This document shows positions 18,461 to 26,666 of a stretch of DNA of 40,842 nt, piece by piece. Within the stretch, counting starts at the first letter, position 1, and each line of letters begins with the position of its first letter. The notes under the pieces are model-generated. The model saw nothing but the letters and a program-made list of their open reading frames with translations. It was not told the origin of the DNA and did not search any database. Location: NCBI GenBank assembly GCA_938010785.1, contig CALLVC010000406.1:1-40842 (forward strand), in the 5' to 3' direction. The DNA comes from an uncultured Saprospiraceae bacterium (GTDB lineage Bacteria > Bacteroidota > Bacteroidia > Chitinophagales > Saprospiraceae). Both the position numbers and the translations under genes were made by a program.

Positions 18461-18505
18461 CCTAGGGCTTGCGCCCTAGGTTAGAAAATGTCGTCCCGTT
18501 GGGAC
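18461..18505 (+). repeat. REP-like double hairpin element
   Basis: A perfect 8-bp inverted repeat (CCTAGGGC-TTGC-GCCCTAGG, 18461-18480) is followed 12 nt later by a second hairpin (GTCCC-GTT-GGGAC, 18493-18505). It is much more GC-rich than its surroundings. Two short GC-rich hairpins in tandem is the layout of REP/BIME-type dispersed elements. Only one copy is in the window, so the repeat status is inferred. Confidence 0.55.
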
Positions 18506-18563
18506 TATGTAAATGTCAACTACTTTGATAAACATGTCAATTATTTTTAAAATTAAATTGAAC

Positions 18564-18604
18564 GAAAAATCCTTGAAGCATATCATTTGCTTCAAGGATT
18601 TTTT
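18564..18604 (+). terminator. Strong bidirectional-looking terminator after the TlpA-like gene
   Basis: The stem ATCCTTGAAGCA pairs perfectly with TGCTTCAAGGAT across a 7-nt loop, with an A-run before and a T-run after. It ends the plus-strand unit 120 bp after the tlpA-like stop. Confidence 0.85.
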
Positions 18605-18851
18605 ATAGTATTATTATCTAGAATACCTAAAGTGCTATAAATTAGGTGCTTCTGCGCCTAATTGTCTACTCTTATCCTAATTCTTAGCACTCATTTAACC
18701 TAAAACTACGTATATTTATCCTTTGAAAAAAAGCTAGATTTGAATTATTTAGTTTAAAACAGTAGATATTTCAATGACTATTGAAAAGTGGTATTAAATT
18801 GGGAGTGTTGATATAGAGAAAATTATCTACACCGCATTTAGAAAATAAGAA
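18605..18851. other. AT-rich region before the TIR-like fusion gene, with one hairpin
   Basis: A 10-bp stem (AATTAGGTGC, 18640-18649, with GCGCCTAATT, 18654-18663; one G-U wobble) with a 4-nt loop lies just after the terminator but lacks a T-tract. I see no full TAnnTTTG box before the gene start. The rest shows nothing recognisable. Confidence 0.4.
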
Positions 18852-21800
18852 ATGAATCAGTTGACGATAAATGTTGCCTATATATCTGATAATCAGGAGC
18901 TAATTAATAAATTGATTAGTGATTTGAAAAGTACAGACGTATCCTTCAATTTAATTGATGGTAATAGTTTTGTAAGTGGCGAAAGTTTTTATTCTCGATT
19001 GGTAGATGATAATCGCCCTTGTCTATTGATAATCAGTGATAATTTTCTGAAATCGCAATTATGTTTGAATCAAGGATTAGCCTATTTACAAACTTTAATT
19101 AAAAATGAACAAGTTTTACCCATAATCATTGATGGTACAGAAATAGACGCCTCAGGAAATCGCCAACTAATTCCTACTGAGTTTGATAAAGTCAGTAATG
19201 TCATAAAGTACATGAATTATTGGCAAGAGAAGTATCTTGATTTGAGGAAGTTGAAACGGAGTATTCCGGAAGAAGAAGAAGAAGAATTTGGAAATAAACT
19301 AAAAGTTGTTAGAGCCATTTCTTCAGAAGTAGGAGAGTATTTAAGGAATTTAAGAGATACCAATTATTTTCCTTTTTCGGAATTTTCTGACAACCACTAC
19401 GAAGCATTTTTTAGAATTTTTGGGGATGAGGCTTCCTACGCTAAATTTGTTGCAGAAAATGGTAATGGAGCAATTGAAACGCCTTCAGAATCTTCTACTA
19501 CTGCCTTTGTACCACCACCAGCTATTGTAGAAGAAATTGAAAAAGAACCCATAGCAGTTCCAGAGGAAAGACTAGTTACTACAGAAAATCAAAAAATTGA
19601 TGAAAAATTAGTAACCGTAGAAAATGTAACCTCGGTTGCAGAACCAAGCACTTCAATAGCAGCTACCAATAATTTTCTTCCTTTTGATGATTTAATTACA
19701 GAAAAAGAAAAGATAGATAATTTATCGACTGAAGAATTGTCAGCGTCGGAGGAAAATCCTATTGAAGAAAGGGTAGAACCAGATTTGGAACCTTTAGGTA
19801 CATCAGAAATACCTAGCGATATTTCTATTGAGAAAATTGACGATTCAGAAGTTAATGAGTTAATAGCGCAAGACCCCGAATGGGAATTGGCAGAAGAAAT
19901 AGGAACAGACTTAGACTTAGAAGAAGAAACCTCTTTGGATGATATAGCAACTTCCAATGAAAGACCACTTACAGAAACAGAGTTATTAGCATTGGAGCTT
20001 GCTAAAAAACTACCTGCTTCAGAAAATGAATTAATTGAATCTAATCATAATGGACTAAGTAATGATTCCATCCTAGAGGAAAAAGAAGAGGAAGAAGAAG
20101 AAGAAGAAATGATTTCTTTAAGTGATTTAATGGGAGAAGAATTTATCGAAGAAGAAGCTAGTGAGCTTAACGAGTCAACAATAGAAGAAGAAGCTGTTGT
20201 GGAATCTGTGCCAGTCATAACTAATATTGGTAATGTTGATTTATTTACAGAGGTTAATGGAGTAGATAGAAACAATTTATCTAACGAAATAGCAATAGAA
20301 GAAGAAGATGAATTGGAAGGGTATTTCATGGATGAAGGCGAAGAAATGGAGGAAATAATAGAAGAATTTAGCGAAATTGATGTCTTGCAATCTGCTAATA
20401 CTTTAGTGCAATCAGGTAAAGTAGATGCGGGTATATCCTTATTAGAAGATACTTTAAAGGAAGCACCAAATTTTGTGTCAGTTCGATACCAATACGCTGC
20501 TTTTTTAGCTAAATACAAAAATAATTTTACAGAGGCTTCCAACCAATTAGCCCTTTTATTGGAACAAGAACCACATAATTTATCAGCTAAATTTTTCTTA
20601 GGAGAATTGGCAGAAGCAGAAAGAGATTATTTGACGGCTAAAAATTATTATGAAAAAGTGCATCATGATAATCCAGAATTTCCTAATGTCTCCTACAAAT
20701 TGGGTATGCTTTTAGTAAATTATCTTAAGGATAATCCAAAAGCAGCTTCAAGTTACTTAGAAGAAGCATATCAACTAGATAGTACGAATATAAATGCTTT
20801 GTATCAAAATGGTTTATTACAGAATGAAAGCTTAGAAAAAGAACAAGAAGCTATTCTCACTTTTGAAGAGGTTTTAGAAAAAGCTCCAGAACATCCTTTT
20901 GCCAATTATGATTTAGCAGTAATTTATCATAAAAGAGGGGAAAAAGAAAAAGCTTTACAATTTTATATGAAGTCGGCTGAGGTAAACCCTGAATTGAAAA
21001 CAGCAGTTAATGATCAAGCTTTTGCTATAGCAACAGAAGTTGTTGAAGCTAAGGAAAGGGAAAGTATTAATATTGTAAAGATTGATGAAAGCACTGAAAA
21101 ACGAGAAGATTACACAATTTCTAATTTAGTTGCCAATGTTCATCCTAAACCAGAAGTAAACCCAGAAGCCAATATTTCTCAGGAAACTTTAACGGAAGAC
21201 CCAGAAAAGGAAGAAATAAGTTTAGCTAAAGAAAAAGAAATTAATGGGCCTAAGCCTAATGGTAAAATAGCTTTGATTACAGGTGCGACTTCCGGAATTG
21301 GTAAAGCTACAGCAGCTAAATTTGCCAAAGAAGGGTATCAGTTGATTTTGACTGGTAGAAGGTTTTCTCGATTATTTCAAATAAAAGACCAATTCGAAAA
21401 AGAATTTAATTCTAAAGTTAGGTTGCTTCCATTTGATATTAAAAGCTCAGCAGCCGTTCAAGAGGCCTTAGCAGAACTAGAAGAAGATTGGCAAGCAGTT
21501 GATATTCTGGTTAATAATGCTGGCTTAGCAAAGGGAGAAACGGCTATTCATGAAGGAGAAATAGCCAATTGGGAAGCAATGATAGATACAAATCTAAAGG
21601 GACTTTTATACGTCACTAGAGAAATTGCTCCACATATGGTTAAACGTAGAAAAGGCCATATTATTAATGTATGTTCTTTAGCAGGAAAAGAAGTTTATGC
21701 AGATAATGCAGTTTATTGTGCTACCAAACATGCCGTTGATGCTTTATCTAAAGCGATGAGGGTTGATTTACATAAATACAATATAAGGGTTAGCCAAGTA

Positions 21801-22016
21801 TCGCCCGGTTATGTTGAAGATACGGAATTTGCAACTGTAAAAACAGGAGAAAGCGGCCTAAAAATCACAGATTTTATACCTGTAAATGCTAAAGATGTGG
21901 CCGAGGTAATATACTTTATGACCACCCAACCAAATCATGTAACTTTACAAGAAGTTGTTATGACGGGGACTCAGCAAGCTAGTGCTAATATAATTGATAG
22001 AAGTGGTAGAAATTAA
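18852..22016 (+). CDS. TIR-like / TPR / short-chain dehydrogenase fusion protein
   Basis: This 1054-residue cytoplasmic protein has no signal peptide. Residues 5-170 look like a TIR domain: strand INVAYISD, then CLLIISDNFLKSQLCLNQG and QVLPIIIDG. At the usual S-x-x-C-x-x-E position there is Q74 instead of the Glu used by NAD-hydrolysing TIRs, so catalysis is doubtful. Residues 205-510 are a very acidic low-complexity linker with Glu runs. Residues about 511-715 are TPR repeats. Residues 803-1045 are a complete classical SDR close to YdfG (3-hydroxy acid dehydrogenase): TGATSGIG at 810-817, NNAG at 888-891, S942, Y955, K959. The architecture is not one I know. It stands alone, between a terminator and a convergent Crp/Fnr gene. 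The parts are clear; the joint function is not. Confidence 0.8.
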   Translation: MNQLTINVAYISDNQELINKLISDLKSTDVSFNLIDGNSFVSGESFYSRLVDDNRPCLLIISDNFLKSQLCLNQGLAYLQTLIKNEQVLPIIIDGTEIDASGNRQLIPTEFDKVSNVIKYMNYWQEKYLDLRKLKRSIPEEEEEEFGNKLKVVRAISSEVGEYLRNLRDTNYFPFSEFSDNHYEAFFRIFGDEASYAKFVAENGNGAIETPSESSTTAFVPPPAIVEEIEKEPIAVPEERLVTTENQKIDEKLVTVENVTSVAEPSTSIAATNNFLPFDDLITEKEKIDNLSTEELSASEENPIEERVEPDLEPLGTSEIPSDISIEKIDDSEVNELIAQDPEWELAEEIGTDLDLEEETSLDDIATSNERPLTETELLALELAKKLPASENELIESNHNGLSNDSILEEKEEEEEEEEMISLSDLMGEEFIEEEASELNESTIEEEAVVESVPVITNIGNVDLFTEVNGVDRNNLSNEIAIEEEDELEGYFMDEGEEMEEIIEEFSEIDVLQSANTLVQSGKVDAGISLLEDTLKEAPNFVSVRYQYAAFLAKYKNNFTEASNQLALLLEQEPHNLSAKFFLGELAEAERDYLTAKNYYEKVHHDNPEFPNVSYKLGMLLVNYLKDNPKAASSYLEEAYQLDSTNINALYQNGLLQNESLEKEQEAILTFEEVLEKAPEHPFANYDLAVIYHKRGEKEKALQFYMKSAEVNPELKTAVNDQAFAIATEVVEAKERESINIVKIDESTEKREDYTISNLVANVHPKPEVNPEANISQETLTEDPEKEEISLAKEKEINGPKPNGKIALITGATSGIGKATAAKFAKEGYQLILTGRRFSRLFQIKDQFEKEFNSKVRLLPFDIKSSAAVQEALAELEEDWQAVDILVNNAGLAKGETAIHEGEIANWEAMIDTNLKGLLYVTREIAPHMVKRRKGHIINVCSLAGKEVYADNAVYCATKHAVDALSKAMRVDLHKYNIRVSQVSPGYVEDTEFATVKTGESGLKITDFIPVNAKDVAEVIYFMTTQPNHVTLQEVVMTGTQQASANIIDRSGRN

Positions 22017-22053
22017 CAAAGAAAAAGTTTGTTAGATAATTAATTTTTAATAA

Positions 22054-22638
22054 TTATAGTTCATGCTGCTCATATATTCTCTTCTTTAATCTTGAAAAAG
22101 AGACAGCTGTGATGCCTAGGTAGGAGGCTAAATGTTTTTGAGAAACTCTTTGAAGTAAACCATTTTTTTTCTTCATAAAATCTTTATACCTATTTTCTGG
22201 ACTTAATTTTATAAAACTTTCATTGCGCTTAAAAGAGAGTAACAGCCCCTCTATGATTATCTTATCTTTTAATTGTTTAAAGTGGTTATTAGTACTTATC
22301 AAGTTTTCTAAATCTTTATTATCTATTATCAGTACTTTAGTCGGTTCTAAACATTCAAATGCATGATTGGATGGTTTAGATAATAAAAATGGTTCATAAG
22401 CCGCAAACGCGGCAAATTCTTGGTAAATAAAGGTTGTAAGTTCCTTGCCTTGATAGTTTACAATAAATCCTCTAACAATACCCTCAAGAATAATAATTAC
22501 CTTTTTCTTTTTTTCCCCAAAATCAATAATTTTATCTCCTTTTTTAAATTGATATTCATGGGAGATTGTCATTAGTTGTTTAAAATCCTCTTGTGAAACA
22601 AATGAGAATTTATTTTTAAGATGATTGTTGAAGTCCAT
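22054..22638 (-). CDS. Crp/Fnr-family transcription regulator
   Basis: This 194-residue protein has an N-terminal cyclic-nucleotide-binding-like beta roll (residues about 10-125; FKKGDKIIDFGEKKKKVIIILEGIVRGFI) and a C-terminal winged helix-turn-helix (RVSQKHLASYLGITAVSFSRLKKRI, about 164-188). No cysteine cluster for iron-sulfur binding is present, so it is not an FNR-type oxygen sensor. The length and motif are those of the many Bacteroidota Crp/Fnr-like regulators of unknown effector. It is convergent with the TIR-like fusion gene, with only 37 bp between stops. A 950-bp gap lies upstream and may hold its operator. Confidence 0.85.
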   Translation of the reverse strand: MDFNNHLKNKFSFVSQEDFKQLMTISHEYQFKKGDKIIDFGEKKKKVIIILEGIVRGFIVNYQGKELTTFIYQEFAAFAAYEPFLLSKPSNHAFECLEPTKVLIIDNKDLENLISTNNHFKQLKDKIIIEGLLLSFKRNESFIKLSPENRYKDFMKKKNGLLQRVSQKHLASYLGITAVSFSRLKKRIYEQHEL

Positions 22639-23561
22639 GTTTTAATTTTCGTGTTTCTAGCTAAAAAAATCGATAAATAGAAAGAGGGTGGACCTGTTAT
22701 GATTCTTCAATTTACGATTGTTACCTCGAGTTAGCAATAGTGTAATGTATTTAATTTGTTAAAAACCTAAATAAAATTTAGCCTTATTCTTTTAAATGTT
22801 TTTAAATTTTAAATGATAGCGAGATATGTGAAAGTTGACAAAAAAATTCTGACAACTTCACCCTATTTTTAATGGAATTGATGTTTTGAAAGACTAAGTA
22901 AAAAACATAATTGCATTATGTTTTGAGTAAATAACTTTTCAGCTAAAATTATTGGATTAACCAAAGTAAGACACAATGAGGCCTTTTAAGTTATATGTTT
23001 TTTTGTTATCCAATCGGAAGGTAGAATCAAATTCAAATTTGAAAGTAGGTAGGTAAGGTATTGCCTCGAAATTTTAAGGAAAAATATATTGTGAATAGAG
23101 AAGGTAGCCATCAAAGTGATTTTAGATGATTTTTCTCCTGAATTAAATTCTTTGCTGCAGATTTGCAGACTGAATTTGACAGGGTGGTTGTTAATTGAGG
23201 TATGTACTAAACCCATTACTTTCGTTTCTGTATTTGCTCTTTAAAATCAAAAAACTATTAAAAATAGTTTGATATATTATTTATAAAAAAATATATCTTG
23301 ATTTAAGTTTTCACAAAATTATGTCAATTTTAGCATAATAAAATATACAAAAGTTAATTTTTATTATTATTGAATAATAATAATTTGTTTTATGCTTATT
23401 TGTAATATGTTTTGTTCCTTGACCTGTAAGTGCTTAGGATAATGGAGAGGTATTTGGTACTGAATTATTGTTCGCAATTAGATTGGCTTTTTTTTTAGTA
23501 AGTCCTACACATTACTTTTTTAAGAAGTTTTGACCTAAAAAATTGCAATTTCAATTAAATG
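22639..23561. other. Long AT-rich gap with palindromes and possible decayed gene
   Basis: No convincing gene is present. Three structures stand out: a perfect 10-bp-arm palindrome AAAACATAAT-TGC-ATTATGTTTT (22902-22924); an imperfect hairpin (GTGAAAGTTG at 22828-22837 with CAACTTCAC at 22853-22861) followed by a short T-rich run; and an ATT-repeat palindrome near 23364-23386. Plus-strand segments from ATG 22976 and in another frame around 23113-23244 read weakly protein-like (for example VILDDFSPELNSLLQICRLN) but are broken by stops and frame changes, so a decayed gene is possible. Confidence 0.4.
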
Positions 23562-23569
23562 TATCTTTG
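23562..23569 (+). promoter_or_regulatory. Putative -7 promoter box (TATCTTTG) of the MATE gene
   Basis: TATCTTTG is an exact match to TAnnTTTG, 19 bp before the start codon. A TTG lies at 23543-23545, 16 bp upstream, slightly closer than usual for the -33 element. Confidence 0.6.
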
Positions 23570-23588
23570 CTTGTTGAAATGAATTTAT

Positions 23589-24938
23589 ATGACCCGATCT
23601 GAAAATTTAGGAGCGCTACCTATTGGAAAACTTTTACTTCAACAAGCAGTTCCCGCTTCTGTTGGTATCATGGTCATGTCTATCTATATGATAGTCGATA
23701 CTATTTTTGTCGGGCAGTTTATAGGTGCTGTTGCTATCGGTGCGATTACTGTTGTATTACCTATTTCCTTCTTAATATCCAGTACGGGGATGGCAATTGG
23801 TATCGGTGGAGGGTCTATTATTTCGCGTGCTTTAGGGGATGAGGATACCCAAAAGGCAAAAAAAGTATTTGGAAATCAGATTACTCTTGCTGCGATTTTG
23901 GCCTTTAGTTTTCTTGCGTTGGGGTTTATCTTTCAAAAAGAGGTGTTAACTCTTTTTGGAGGGAAAGGCGAAATCTTACCTTATGCCAAAACTTATTTTC
24001 AAATTATTCTAATAGGTGTTCCTTTTCTTGCTTGGGCAATGATGACGAATAATGTAATTAGGGCAGAAGGAGCTCCTAAGATTGCTATGTATACCATGTT
24101 GATTCCTGCGGTTTTCAATTTAATATTAGACCCAATTTTTATTATATATTTAGATATGGGAATTGCTGGGGCAGCTTGGGCTACTACCTTTTCCTATATT
24201 GCTAGTGCTATTTTTACTCTTTGGTTTTTTTTTTCTGGTAGGTCAGAATTAACTCCTGGAATGAATGATTTAGCATTGGATTTTCCTATTGTATCGGAAA
24301 TATTTTCTTTAGGTGGTGTGACTTTAGCTAGGCAAGGAGTAATAAGTATTTTAGCGATTGTTTTGAATAATACTTTATTCAGTTTTGGTGGTGCATTGGC
24401 GGTCTCTGTTTATGGTATTATTCAACGTGTAATGATGTTTGCTAATTTTCCTGTTTTGGGTATCACTCAAGGATTTCTGCCAATTGCTGGATTCAATTAT
24501 GGTGCTGAAAATTGGAATAGAGTGCGTTCGGTTGCCAAAATTGCTATCAAAGTAGGGACATTTATCGCGGTATTAATTTTTGTTATAGTTCAATGTTTTG
24601 CCGAGCAAATTGCGACTCTTTTTACAGCTGACCCAGAACTGATTGCTTTGACTGCTCCCGCTATAAGAATAAGTTTTTTAGCCACTCCACTTTTATTAAT
24701 ACAACTAGTCGGTTCTGCCTATTTCCAAGCGATAGGGAAAGCTATTCCTGCTTTATTTTTGACCTTGACCAAACAAGGATTTTGTTTAATTCCACTTATT
24801 TTAACTTTACCTTCTGTATACCAATTGAATGGTGTTTGGATAGCATTTCCTATTGCGGATGTTTTATCTGCTGGAATTTGTTTTTTCTTCTTGAGAAAAG
24901 CATTAAGAGCTTTACCTAAAGATAGCTTCCAATCCTAA
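23589..24938 (+). CDS. MATE-family multidrug/cation exporter
   Basis: This 449-residue integral membrane protein has about 12 hydrophobic segments. The N-terminal half carries PVGASVGIMVMS-like and IYMIVDTIFVGQFIGAVAIG motifs, followed by GIGGGSIISRALG, which is the MATE (NorM/DinF-type) signature. Its second half repeats the arrangement (SVYGIIQRVMMF, GITQGFLPIAGFNYGA). MATE proteins export drugs or metabolites in exchange for H+ or Na+; the substrate here is unknown. The start is supported by the promoter box just upstream. The alpha/beta hydrolase follows 61 bp later and may be cotranscribed. Confidence 0.92.
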   Translation: MTRSENLGALPIGKLLLQQAVPASVGIMVMSIYMIVDTIFVGQFIGAVAIGAITVVLPISFLISSTGMAIGIGGGSIISRALGDEDTQKAKKVFGNQITLAAILAFSFLALGFIFQKEVLTLFGGKGEILPYAKTYFQIILIGVPFLAWAMMTNNVIRAEGAPKIAMYTMLIPAVFNLILDPIFIIYLDMGIAGAAWATTFSYIASAIFTLWFFFSGRSELTPGMNDLALDFPIVSEIFSLGGVTLARQGVISILAIVLNNTLFSFGGALAVSVYGIIQRVMMFANFPVLGITQGFLPIAGFNYGAENWNRVRSVAKIAIKVGTFIAVLIFVIVQCFAEQIATLFTADPELIALTAPAIRISFLATPLLLIQLVGSAYFQAIGKAIPALFLTLTKQGFCLIPLILTLPSVYQLNGVWIAFPIADVLSAGICFFFLRKALRALPKDSFQS

Positions 24939-24999
24939 GGTTGAACTTAAGTTTTATTATTACCTTAGTGATATTTTAAATCCATACTAATATTGTGAA

Positions 25000-25935
25000 A
25001 TGTCGAGATTACTAAAATATCTAAGCTATTTTTTATTGCTATTGCTATTAATAATAATTGGCTTTTTGGCAATGAATTATCATTCAGATATACCTGTAGA
25101 AGTTTTAAAGAAAAAATATACAGATGCTACTTCTCAATATGTTGAAATAGATGGCATGAATGTCCATTATCAAAGGAAGGGAAAAGGACATCCATTAGTT
25201 TTAGTACATGGTTTTAGCGGGCAAGTTTGGAATTGGCGAGCATGGATGAAAGCTTTACCCAATGATTTTGATTTGATAGCGATGGATTTACCTGGATTTG
25301 GTTTGACTGGACCTCATCCAAAAGGAAAATATTCTACCGAAATGAGTGTGAAATTTTTAGATGATTTTTTGACAAAAATTGGAGTGGATACTTTTTACAT
25401 CGCAGGAAATTCTATGGGAGGGGGAATAGCATGGTCCTATACCTTAGCTCATCCAGAAAGGGTTAAAAAATTAGTGTTAATTGATGCTGGTGGTTACCCT
25501 AAGGACAGCAAAAAGACTATTTCTGGATTCAAAATTTTACAATATAAATTTTTGCATGGTTTGATCACTAAAATTACCCCTAGGTCTATTATTAAACAAT
25601 CCTTAGAAGGAACTTATGTCGACCAAAAATTTGCTAGTGAACAAGAAGTAGATTTGTATATGGATATGATTAGACGCACAGGAAATAGGCAAGTATTAAT
25701 TGACCGAACGAAAACTCCGAGAGTAGATAGAAGTGCCTCCATTAAAAATATTAAGCACCCAACCCTTGTAATGTGGGGGGCAGAAGATATTATTATTCCT
25801 GCAAGTCATGCCGAAAAATTTCATCGTGATTTGCCCAATTCAGAATTAGTTATTTACCCTAATGTTGGTCATTTACCAATGGATGAAGTAGGGGAGCAGT
25901 CGGCTAGAGATGTTAAGACCTTTCTATTGAAATAA
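25000..25935 (+). CDS. Membrane-anchored alpha/beta hydrolase
   Basis: The protein has 311 residues. An N-terminal hydrophobic helix (residues 4-25, leucine- and isoleucine-rich) would anchor it in the inner membrane with the enzyme outside. The alpha/beta-hydrolase fold is complete: oxyanion HG at 70-71, nucleophile S138 in GNSMGG, acid D263 in WGAEDIIIP and H291 in NVGHLPMDE. The sequence resembles epoxide hydrolase and haloalkane dehalogenase-like or lipase-like members. The substrate is not predictable. It follows the MATE gene at 61 bp; a palindromic CTAAGGT/ACCTTAG pair (24935-24968) spans the MATE stop. Confidence 0.88.
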   Translation: MSRLLKYLSYFLLLLLLIIIGFLAMNYHSDIPVEVLKKKYTDATSQYVEIDGMNVHYQRKGKGHPLVLVHGFSGQVWNWRAWMKALPNDFDLIAMDLPGFGLTGPHPKGKYSTEMSVKFLDDFLTKIGVDTFYIAGNSMGGGIAWSYTLAHPERVKKLVLIDAGGYPKDSKKTISGFKILQYKFLHGLITKITPRSIIKQSLEGTYVDQKFASEQEVDLYMDMIRRTGNRQVLIDRTKTPRVDRSASIKNIKHPTLVMWGAEDIIIPASHAEKFHRDLPNSELVIYPNVGHLPMDEVGEQSARDVKTFLLK

Positions 25936-26070
25936 AATTAACTTGGAAATCTACCTAATCGATTAATTTATTTAGCATCATTTTTTTCTAAAACCGTTTA
26001 CACTGAACTATCCATTCTAACAATTCATTAATTTTTTCATTTTAATTTTCATTTTTTCGATTACTATTTA

Positions 26071-26078
26071 TAATTTCG
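26071..26078 (+). promoter_or_regulatory. Putative -7 promoter box of pyrR-pyrB
   Basis: TAATTTCG is one base from TAnnTTTG and ends 5 bp before the pyrR start codon. If real, the transcript would be nearly leaderless. No attenuator-like hairpin lies between this box and the ATG. Confidence 0.4.
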
Positions 26079-26083
26079 CCCCG

Positions 26084-26620
26084 ATGAAAAAATCCAAGAC
26101 TATATTAAAGGATGAACGATTTGCATTGACCATTGAACGTCTATGTCACCAATTGATAGAGAAGTATGACAATTTTGAAAATACTTGCTTAATTGGTATT
26201 CAAGAAGGAGGCGTATTCATGGGTGACCGAATCTATTCTAGGCTTTTAGCCATTCTTGGTTTGGAAAAGTTAGATTATGGGAAATTAGATATTACTTTTT
26301 ATAGAGATGACTTCCGAACAAGGACCAAACCTTTGAAAGCTAGTAGTACAGAAATGGATTTTTTGATTGAAGGGAAACAGGTGATTTTGATGGATGATGT
26401 ACTTTATACAGGACGAAGTGTACATGCAGCGATGACCGCCTTGCAGCATTATGGTAGACCGGAAAACATTGAATTAATGGTTATGGTAGACCGTAGATTT
26501 AATCGCCATTTTCCTATACAGTGTGATTACGTTGGAATGACTATTGATGCCTTGGATGAAGCTTATGTCAAAGTAGAATGGGCAGATAATGGAAAAGATA
26601 AAATTAGATTGATTGCTTAA
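26084..26620 (+). CDS. pyrR: PyrR: pyrimidine operon regulator / uracil phosphoribosyltransferase
   Basis: This 178-residue protein is of the PyrR family. The PRPP-binding loop is VILMDDVLYTGRSVHAA (residues 100-116, D104 and D105), and TFYRDDFRTRT (71-81) is a PyrR-type segment. In Bacillus PyrR binds pyrimidine mRNA leaders and also makes UMP from uracil and PRPP. Here it is the first gene of a pair with pyrB, with 46 bp between. Whether it still regulates by RNA binding cannot be seen: the upstream leader is very short. A perfect 16-bp palindrome lies between the two genes. Confidence 0.9.
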   Translation: MKKSKTILKDERFALTIERLCHQLIEKYDNFENTCLIGIQEGGVFMGDRIYSRLLAILGLEKLDYGKLDITFYRDDFRTRTKPLKASSTEMDFLIEGKQVILMDDVLYTGRSVHAAMTALQHYGRPENIELMVMVDRRFNRHFPIQCDYVGMTIDALDEAYVKVEWADNGKDKIRLIA

Positions 26621-26638
26621 AAAGTCTAATCTATAACC

Positions 26639-26654
26639 CAAGTTTTAAAACTTG
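26639..26654. promoter_or_regulatory. Perfect palindrome between pyrR and pyrB
   Basis: CAAGTTTTAAAACTTG is a perfect 16-bp palindrome, 12 bp before the pyrB start. It could be a DNA operator, or a weak 6-bp hairpin in mRNA that affects pyrB translation. No T-tract follows. Confidence 0.35.
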
Positions 26655-26666
26655 AATAAACAATAA

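Noticed and set aside
18852-19370. Reading the TIR-like domain as part of a defence island (for example a Thoeris- or CBASS-like system)
   Set aside because: No cyclase, nuclease, SIR2 or other defence gene is adjacent, and the catalytic Glu appears to be missing.
22986-23216. 76-codon minus-strand open frame in the long gap
   Set aside because: Composition is not protein-like, it has no promoter or conserved motif, and it competes with broken frames on the other strand.
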